Source of the DNA: Prunella strophiata
Lineage: Eukaryota; Chordata; Aves; Passeriformes; Prunellidae
Direction: 5' to 3'
DNA: 64,000 nt
Assembly: GCA_036583965.1 (NCBI GenBank)
Contig: JAZBQD010000013.1
Span: 13,788,618-13,852,617, forward strand
In this document: positions 1 through 64,000 of the stretch, piece after piece
Numbering within the stretch: the first letter of the stretch is position 1
How the letters are laid out: each line of letters opens with the position of its first letter
The notes under the pieces: model-generated
Told to the model about the DNA's origin: nothing
What the model saw: only the letters and a program-made list of their open reading frames with translations
Databases searched by the model: none
Program-made: the position numbers and the translations under genes

Positions 1-3000
1 TATGATTGTCCCATTAGGAAATACCTTCGGCAGACTTTCCTGTTGGAAAGTGTTGTGTTCATTGCTTCAGAAAGTGTGTGTTGGCACAGCTCTGTTCACA
101 ACAATGAAACAACTGAAAGTCTGGCTTTTATCCATAAAACACTCTAATTCCCTATTCATAACCTAAATTCCTTTTTGTGCAATTTGCAATTTTTTTTTCA
201 TTACATATGCTAGTTACATCTTAGGGTGAATCAGTCAAATGGACTCTAAATTAAAACAGTTGGCTGATCTAAGCCCCAAATCTGTTGCAATGCAGTTTTC
301 TCACAGCTTGGAAGAAAACAGCCAATATAGCCACCATAGACAGGGGTGATTATTCTTTCTGTCTGTCTTTTTCCAGGTAACTGAGTAGATGAATGTACCC
401 TAAAGTTTTAATCTTCTAGGTAATTAGGAGAAATAGATGGAAAGGAAAGTCAATAAACGGTGTGAACCTGAATAGGTCACGCTGACAGTCAGGATGTCAC
501 TGTGAGGACAGGAAATCCTTAAATTAGATGCATCATTTTAGTCTCTGATTTAATCCATAAACCAGAATCAAAATTTGTTTTGTACCATATGCACACAAGT
601 GAGGAAACAGAGGCAAGTGGGCTCCAAATTGAACTTAATGGGGTTAATTGTCAAATGCTTTGGATGAGAGGAAGCCCAACACGTTGGGCTTGGAGCTGCT
701 GAGTTTGGGTCAGTGACAGCCCTGACCCAGAGGTTCATCCTTGTCACACTGGAGAAAGAAGGTGCACGCCCTCCACTCCTGGTGGCCACCACCATGTGCC
801 TAAATATTTGCTTTTTAAATCCAGGGGAGGAGAGGAGAGACAAGCTAATCTCATAAAGGTTCACCCCACCCTCTGCTTGGCTTCTCTTCCTTGGCAAGCC
901 TTCCAGCAGCAGCTGGCTGCCTGTTTTTCTTCTGCAATTGTGTTCCTGACATTTCCTGAAGTAGGTTTTCCTGAAGGTTTCCAGCAGTCCTTTCAGCCCA
1001 CACCCCCTTTTCTGGCCTCCTCTTCCCCTCAGCATGGCTTGTGCCTGCTCCCAGCAGGGCTGGGCTCCCATCACACATCCCTGCACATCCCCTGGCAGCA
1101 TCCTCTCTGTTTCTGGGGTGTCTGCCTGGCTCACTGGGAGTGCTGGGCAGTGCTGGGCTGCTGCAGCAAACACAGACAGGCAGGCAAGCACAGAGTTATT
1201 TAGGCTGGAAAAGACCCTCAGAGATGGGGTCCAGCCATCCTTCCCCAGGGCACAGGCTCCATCAGACAGGCACTGACTTTGCCCTGTCTCTGGTGCCAGG
1301 GGGTTGCTTTCCTCTTTCAGTAATTATTTTTGGAGAAGCTGCATGCAGCTCTCTCTGTGCAGGAGTGATTTGGAGAATTTGGATTAGGGAGAGCACATGC
1401 ACAGATCCTGGATTACTCAGATTGCTGCTTTCCCTCCCCTGAAAGCTTCATAAACTGTCCTTTCACAGGCTTTTAATAAACACTCAAGTGACTTAATCTT
1501 TTAGTGTAAAGGCCTACTTGTATTTTAAGCTTTCTGTTATCAGTGTCATTAAATCAATATCCTCAGTTCTACAGGATCCAAGTCACACACAAGCTGTCAC
1601 ACACAGTTTAACTTTAAAAGTGCAATATTGAGGTACAGTCAGTTCCTTTTTCATAGATTAGAGAGTACTTTGAAGTAGAGCTGTTGAAGATCAGAGGGAG
1701 TTTATTCCTCTGCAGCCAGTTTCCTAGGTGTTGGGGGCTCTCTATCCTAATGACAATTCTGCTGCAGAACTTCAGTGAAGTCTCAGAAGATGAGTATTTA
1801 TGAAGTTACCATAGATGGCATTGGAAAGCCTTGTGGAGATTATATAATGGGTGATAAAACGTGGGACAGATTCTTTAAGAGAAATAAGAAGGCAAATTAG
1901 GATAGACCCTTCTTTTCCATGCCTTAATCTATTTATCTATTTTTCATTATTATTATTGACTTATTCTTTCTCCATCTGAGTACGTAGACAGCTCTGGACA
2001 GGTCAGAGCCTGTATGGCCTCACTTGGTGTGGTTCATTGTCTAATGAGTGACATCTGTGTTTAGAGTTAAGATGGAGAAAAACAATTATTTGTCCCTTGC
2101 CAGAGAAATTTAATTGAGGGTAAAACATACATCTGGGATTTATTTGTGTAAAAGATACACGACTGCAGTACCATATCTTCTTCCAAGCTGACCCTGAGGT
2201 GCCCTTTCCATTTAGTGTATTAGAATCCAGATTTATCTAGAGAAATCTTACAAGTCAGAAGTGGCAGTTATTGTTTCATCTTTGCTGTTATTACAGCAGA
2301 TCTTTCTCTCTCTCCCTTTCTGTGGTTTTTTAGCCACTGTCTGTCATAGAAGTGAAATAATTTGTAGTACAAGGCAGCTGTAGATTTTTCACTTGCTCCC
2401 TTCAGGAGAGCTGTGGAGGTGATGGATGTGCCACCACTCAGCACAGCTGGCACAGCCTGGTTTGTGGCCTTGCTGCTGGTGGAGCAGCAGGAGCTCTGCC
2501 AGCAAAGCCACATCAAAGGCAGTGGCAGCAGCAGCCTGGGGACTGCACCACTGGGATGTCTGCTGAGGATCAGGGCTGAATCTGTGCCATTGTCCCTTGC
2601 CAGCGTGGCACTGCGAGGTGTTGGCTTTGCTCCTGGGGGAAAAGGGCTCCAGGCTGTCCCCAAGCCAGAGGGGAAGGGCAGTGACAGTGCTGGGGGGACA
2701 CTGCTGGGGTGACAGACCTCGTGTGACAGTGCTGGGCTGAAGTCCCCTCTCACAAAGCACCTGACCTGCAGCACCATCCCGTGACAAAGGCTGGGGAACA
2801 CAGGGTGAGGCAAGGAACTGCAAACCTGGGCCAGGGATGTGCTCAGGCAGATAAGAAAATTCCATTTCTGTTGTGCAGAGATGTGGGCTGAGCAGTGAAT
2901 GTCCTTATCTGCAGCATAGCTGCCTGAGGTGTGTGGCAATCAGGGGGAGCCCTGGCTGGGCAGAAATTCTTGGTTATCTCCAGCCAGGAGGGAGCTGTGC

Positions 3001-4055
3001 TGCCTTGTGCCTGGCACTCCTGGCTGGGCTGGTGATGGAGGAGAAGGAAAATTGCATCAGGAACTTCTTGTACTTGGTTGAGTTTCAGCAGGATGAGGTG
3101 GTGGGGTTTTTTTCTTCGTTCCCTAAAACAAGGAAAGCAAAACTTGATTATCTTTGGTCTTGACAGCAGAATTGTGTTGCAATAATCTGAGAGCTATTAA
3201 TTCACCAGTGATTTTTTTATGTTGAAGATTCTTGTAATTAAAAAATTGCCATAAGGCAGGTCCCACATAATATGGACTTTAGGGATTTATGTATTAGAAA
3301 GGGTTGAACAAACACTGGAAATCCTCTAGTTTGCATATTTTGTCTGTAACAAACTATTACTTCACTCCAATATAATTTGAATAATTTTGTCATCAAGCTC
3401 ATGTAACAGAGTGGAGAATGGGATCTCAAAGCTTCTGGAATATAGGAGACTGAGTTAGTTGCTAAACCTGTTTATGGAAGATAGAAATTATGTCATTATA
3501 ATGCTGAGGTGTGCTAAAATAAACTCTTGAATTACGGCATGGCTCTTTCAGTTTGAATGTGTGTTTTAAAATAATTGCTGTTGAGGAAAGAAAATGTCTG
3601 GGAGTTGGTCATTGTAATGCACATATTTCAGAGTTATTAATCGTAAAATGTGACATTTTTATTAGGCAGTGAGAGCAAACGATGAACAAAGCCCAAAGAA
3701 GCCAAGTATGTGCTGAAGATTGGTGTCCCAGTCCTGCAAGAATTAACACATGTATTTGTGCTTATGTACAGCAGTGATCCTGGTTTGGTATTGGCCTAAA
3801 GGAGGCACAGATTCCTCACTCAGAGTGGTACAAGTTTAATCCCAGTGTGTAAAAATTAAGACTGAATACCAGCCTTTGTGTGTTTGGAGCTTGTGTTGAA
3901 GATGTGAGGACTGAACAATTTTGCTGCCAGTTCTGGTGTGTTAATCTATAATCAATATCTTGAAATGATTGTAGCAATGAGAATGTGAAGTAGCTGAATA
4001 TTGGAATTTAGCCCTTTTTAAACATTCCTTCAGGGTTTGTATTTTTTTCTTGCAG
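1..4055 (+). other. ADGRD1: ADGRD1 intron (5' part outside window)
   Basis: No exon with good splice sites and reading frame was found here. The DNA is AT-rich with a GC-richer block at 2400-2860 and a CR1 fragment at about 1185-1290. A possible exon at 3667-3702 was checked and contains stops. The GAIN exon that precedes the one at 4056 must therefore lie before base 1 or be too short for me to recognise. Confidence 0.7.
1185..1290 (-). mobile_element. CR1 LINE 3'-end fragment
   Basis: The stretch ttaggctggaaaagaccctc followed by a ...gatggggtccagcc part is the reverse complement of the end of avian CR1 elements (gttggactcgatgat...ccttccaacc). It is truncated and has no open reading frame. 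The right-hand limit is uncertain. Confidence 0.6.
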
Positions 4056-59817
<55,762 letters not shown>

Positions 59818-60409
59818 CAGGAAGAGCAGCTCCTCAGAGAAAACCAAGCCACACATTCAGGACCTCTGACACCGTGTCCACCAGCTTTTTCTCACTGCCA
59901 GTAACAGTAGAAAACTGGGTTTTTAAATCACTGCCTAATGAATTGGGAATTGCCATATTGTTTTGTTGAGTAAATAGCCCTCGTTGCTTGCCTTCAAAAC
60001 TGTAACACGTTCTAGCACTTGGCTATTAGCAATATCTGTAACAATGACCAGCACAAATATACACTGGATGGTTTTGTCAGTAATGATGAAAACACTAGGT
60101 ATGCAAGAAGGGCTTATTGCTGTCTGAATCATTCCAGCTCCCAGAACTGAGGGAGAGCAACATACCTCTGAAAAGATGAATTTTTATGCTCTAAAATGAA
60201 ATGCTTCCCATTGTGATGTTGTAATGAGACTATTCCAGACTTGCTGTGCTCTCTGTGTTTACATTTTTTACCTTACAGAATTATCAAAGTGAAGTTGATT
60301 CAAAATACATAGTATGGTGTTTATTGAAATGCTAAAAGGAAGCCAGCACTTGAGGGAGAAGCAGGTTCCAGCTACCCCACTCCCAAAGTGGGTGTGGATT
60401 AGCAAAGCT

Positions 60410-60415
60410 AATAAA
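60410..60415 (+). promoter_or_regulatory. ADGRD1: Possible proximal polyadenylation signal
   Basis: AATAAA about 600 nt after the stop codon, in the context gctAATAAAcag. Use would give a short 3' UTR. Only the hexamer supports it. Confidence 0.3.
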
Positions 60416-63180
60416 CAGATGAACAGCACCTGTAAGGTATTAAATCTCCTGGATGTGGCCTGTTAGTATTTCACCTCTTCCTGTTGCCATGTCATCATCA
60501 GAGGCAAAACTGGCTGTGGCTGTCCTAGAGCAGCCCACAGCACCTCTGCTGCTGATCTGTGTCTGCTGACACATTGCCATACAAATTATTCAATTATTCC
60601 CCTGCTTTGCCTGCAGCTTGGGGATGCAATCAACAACTCTCTGTGGCTTTAGAAATCAAGACCTGGTGCTGTGACTTATCTTGCTCCTTTTACTGGTCAT
60701 TTTGAGACACTGAATTCCTGCCACAAAGATGTAACACACTGATATACTGTGAAGACAGCCAGCCTACAAATAAGTCCATGTATTGTTTCCTGCAGACAGC
60801 TTTTTAACAGGTCTCTGCAGTCTCTTTTGTGGTTTTAAACTCTGCTCAGCATTTAGTAGCTTCTGCTTTAGTACTGCTATGAAGTATCTTTAAGGAGGGA
60901 AAAAACACTGTAATTTTTCTTCTGAGCAGTGTTTTGTAGGTTCTCAGAGTGGTGTTTGGAGCACGAGGCAGGGCCACCCCAGCTGTGCCAAACGTGCCAG
61001 GCAGAGCCAGGCAGAGCTGAACCCCTGCAGAGGGCAGAGCCCTCGGGGCTTGCTCTGGGACCTGCTCAGCATCCAGGGTCTCGGGGTGACCCCCACAGCC
61101 GAGGCCCCTCCAGGGGTGGCTTTGCAGCCACAGCTCCTGGTGCCCAGGAGCAGCAGCCCTGCCTCAGCACTGCTCTGCAGAGATCAGCAGGTAATTCACT
61201 GTCCTGAGGCCCCTGGGCTACCAAAGTACTGCAACAGGCAGAAAATATGCAACTCTTCAACCTCACGTCTTGCTCAGATGTTTCATGTTGGGTTTTTTTA
61301 ACCTTAATTAAATGTTTGTGTATTCAGCAGCTCAGACCATTCCTGGTCCCAGTCAATGTGCTATTTGTTTCCAAGAGAAAAGGTATTTACACTCTAATGT
61401 GCAGAGTGGAAATTTTCTATTGCATAGTAAATTTATCAAAAAGTAAAATGGAAGTAAATTGATTTTTAGGGAACAGGAAATACCCACCAGTTATGACTGA
61501 ATTTAGTGAAGTGTTTAATCCAAAAGACATGGAATTGAAAGTTTAGAAAAACTCAATGCATTTAATTTCTCTTTGATCCAAACCAAGTTTTGTTCCTGTT
61601 TCCTTCCTGCACTAAAGAATGATCTGTTTCAGTTTGGCCCAATCTTTCCTGCCTTTTCCCCTTCCTAGTCAAGATCTGTTGGTGTGATCCCCAAACTGGA
61701 AGCCCAGAGTCCACCCAAGCTTGTTGAGCTTACAGCTGAAAACATTCTACAGAAATTATTTCAGTTGCACCAGATCTATGCTGGATTTCTGCAGCTGGAA
61801 CAGAGCAGAACTGCACATCACACATTTACAGGCATGAAATCCACGGGCTTTAATCTCATGTTTCCTAATGCTGAATAACTCCAGTCATTGACAGCTAGCT
61901 CCAAACAGAGGGTCAGTAAAAGATAAATATGGAGATGGCTGTGTCTTTATTTTGGTTTTTGTGTATGGTTTTCTCCTAGCCTTTTCTCCACTGCTCTGTC
62001 TTACAGCTGTGCAAATACATTTCGGGCTTTTCTTGGCCTGAAAATGATTTTTTTCCCCAAAAGACCCTGAAGACAGAGCCCTTGGAATGTACAGAGGAGA
62101 TGGAATAGAAGAGTACTGTGATAACAGTGTTCAGAGTTTGTATTGTGTGCAGACAATGTATTTAAGCATATTTTTTATACTGGACCATATGAGTTCTTTT
62201 GGTTTTGGTTTGTTTCTTTGGTTTGTTTTTTGTTTTTTTACACTGTGACCACAAACATAGATTGAAACCCTCCTTGACCATTTTCTAATCATTATATTAT
62301 AGCACAAAGTTCTGTGAATGAACCAGACAACATATAAAGGCTTTTTTTTTTTTTTTTTAATCTTAATTTTTAAGAGTATTCCCCTCTGCACAATTTTCAT
62401 TACCTGCATTTCCTCCTGTGCTGTATTGGTCATTTTGTGACCACCCAAGGTCCATTTGGAAGAAAACCCAAACAAGAGACATACCAGTGACACTGCAAAA
62501 TGGCAGTGGTACAAAGGGCTAAATCAGTTTTTCATCCAGGTGTGCTCTGCTTTAAAACTGTTCACCAAAACTAAGACAAGCATGAAAACATGTTTGGTTT
62601 TATACTTTTGAATGGGACATGGCAGTGTTGTGAGGAGCACTGATTACCTGCCCTGTGTCTCCTGGGCTCCTCTGTGGATGCAGGGTCCTCCTGCTCCCCT
62701 CTGCACCTGGTGAACAGGGCTGGGGATGAAGCAGTTTTATCTTGTTCATGGCCCATGAGATTTGGAGCACTGAATTTATCCCACTGCATTGGGGATGGGA
62801 CTGGTTCTGGTTTTGATAAACTGGTGAAAATCCCCACAAAGTACAAATGTGTTCCGTTGCCATTGATATCCATCCTTCTTGTTTGATTCAAAGTGTTTTT
62901 CTTGGTACTGAAAGCAGCAAATGTACTGAATAAGAAATGCTCAAATGAATCTTTAAACAATCTCTTTCTGTTCTCAGTCTCTTGAAGCTTGAAAATCTTG
63001 CAGTTTATTTATGGGCTTGTATATAGCAGCTATTACAATATTTTTTTGGACAGCATCATTTTGTCAACAGTATGAAATCTTAATTGAATGAAATGTGAGT
63101 TTTAAAAATAGGTAATGTAGCAAGAATGACTTTGCCAGTAATTAGTAAAATAATTTAGTTTTGTTGTTTTTTCACTCTCA

Positions 63181-63186
63181 AATAAA
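63181..63186 (+). promoter_or_regulatory. ADGRD1: Possible distal polyadenylation signal
   Basis: AATAAA in a tandem AATAAATAAG, followed within 60 nt by a T-rich stretch (attattcttttgat). It is the best-looking signal downstream of the stop. Another AATAAA stands at 63926-63931. Confidence 0.4.
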
Positions 63187-64000
63187 TAAGAAATCTTAAT
63201 TTCCTAAAAGGACTTTGTTAAAATTATTCTTTTGATATGGACTGCAAACAACAGCATAACAATGAAGGTTCCCTATCAGTGCTGTGGCTGCAATTATACA
63301 TCAGAGCAATTATACATCCTGTGAGAGACCTGCTGTCTGACTGTAATGTGCAGGCAATATTTCTGTTAAACTTCACACCCAGAGAATAACTGCACTGAGC
63401 CTCACCAGCAGAGAGAGAACTTCTGGCATTCAGGCCTTGCCTGGGTGGCTGTGACTGAAGTTTTAGCTCTGGGAATGGTTTCAGTCCACAGCAGGCCAGA
63501 AGTGATGGGTTTTTAACTAATACTTCTTGTATGAAAACTTTATTACTCTTACACTTTTATCTGAAATGATAATGAAGGTCCAGAAATGTCACATCTCAAT
63601 CTCCTCAGCTCCCTCACAGGGATGCAGTCCTGCAGCTCGTTTTCAAGGTTAGAGCTAGTTCTGTGATGATTAACAGACTGCCAGCTGCCTCCTCTGTGCT
63701 GCATAGGTGTGCAGATGTGGTGAGGTGTGGAAAAATAACTACAGCAATTACGTGCTGAAAAATTAAAGATTAGAATTTAGATGAGAGAGGTTTTTCATCC
63801 TCTTTCTATAAACCTTCTTCCTTTATATCCTTTAAAATCATGTAGCAAGTCATACATAAAAGAAATGCTTTCTTGCTATTTTGTGAAACACAGAGGTTAT
63901 TAACATTTATCATTTATGACAGAATAATAAATTAGATCATTTTGGCACTGGCTTACATCATGTTTGCCTTTAAAAATATTTTCATTATATCTGTGTTATG
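63187..64000. other. Sequence downstream of ADGRD1
   Basis: AT-rich sequence without recognisable gene or repeat. It may be intergenic or the end of a longer 3' UTR; an AATAAA lies at 63926-63931. Confidence 0.5.

Larger units (their letters stand above)
59818..63186 (+). other. ADGRD1: Probable ADGRD1 3' UTR
   Basis: The stretch after the stop has no further exon signal that I can recognise and is AT-rich with a few GC-richer patches (60940-61200, 62640-62720). AATAAA occurs at 60410-60415 and in AATAAATAAG at 63181. The second is the better candidate for the main end because it is tandem and followed by T-rich sequence, but I cannot prove the 3' end. A T17 run lies at 62342-62358. Confidence 0.5.

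Noticed and set aside
796..1442. Overlapping open frames on both strands near the left end
   Set aside because: They overlap a CR1 end, have no splice pattern fitting ADGRD1, and no recognisable domain.
2268..2939. 223-residue minus-strand open frame in the GC-richer block
   Set aside because: No recognisable protein family; composition and overlap with open frames on both strands fit GC-rich non-coding DNA.
3667..3702. Possible GAIN-domain exon between an AG and gtatgt
   Set aside because: It has stop codons in the phase required by the next exon and resembles nothing in ADGRD1.

Overview
The window is avian nuclear DNA. The evidence is the CR1-type LINE 3' ends near 1185-1290 and 16580-17000, short A/T-interrupted introns, and an exon set matching a vertebrate adhesion GPCR. 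A songbird is plausible, but the sequence alone does not settle the species. I found one protein-coding gene. It is on the plus strand and is the 3' part of ADGRD1 (GPR133), running from the end of the GAIN domain through the GPS cleavage motif, the seven-helix domain, the cytoplasmic tail and the 3' UTR. The twelve exons I could place (4056-59817) join without a frame error into 383 codons plus a stop. The part after the GPS cleavage point is 330 residues, the same length as in human ADGRD1 as I recall it. The exons for the signal peptide, pentraxin-like domain and most of the GAIN domain lie upstream of the window.

Layout: 1-4055 is intron with one CR1 fragment. Exons at 4056-4129 and 6015-6138 carry the GPS and the tethered agonist. 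A 14.7 kb intron follows, with a poly-T tract, a G-quadruplex-type tract, a CR1 copy and, near its 3' end, a 2 kb compound array of CTG runs. Exons at 20812-20915, 23378-23489, 27998-28151, 30491-30557, 31533-31599, 37210-37301, 55785-55911 and 57060-57101 encode TM1 to TM7. Exons at 58992-59084 and 59722-59817 encode the cytoplasmic tail, followed by a probable 3.4 kb 3' UTR.

The introns between about 18.4 and 37 kb are dense in unrelated minisatellites (units of about 38, 51, 45, 51 and 19 bp, plus the CTG array). This is typical of GC-rich, recombining avian chromosome ends. The most unusual is the 2.1 kb array at 31700-33800. Each 51-bp unit carries a perfect 5' splice-site consensus (CAG/GTGAGT), and about half of the units carry a second one (CAG/GTAAGG). 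The array starts 100 bases after a weaker genuine donor. A second point is an in-phase 90-codon open stretch after a usable 3' splice site at 57296, which could be an alternative terminal exon that replaces the ADGRD1 tail.

I saw no tRNA, rRNA, CRISPR, intact transposon, retrovirus or second gene. Long open frames inside the minisatellites are by-products of repeat periods divisible by three.
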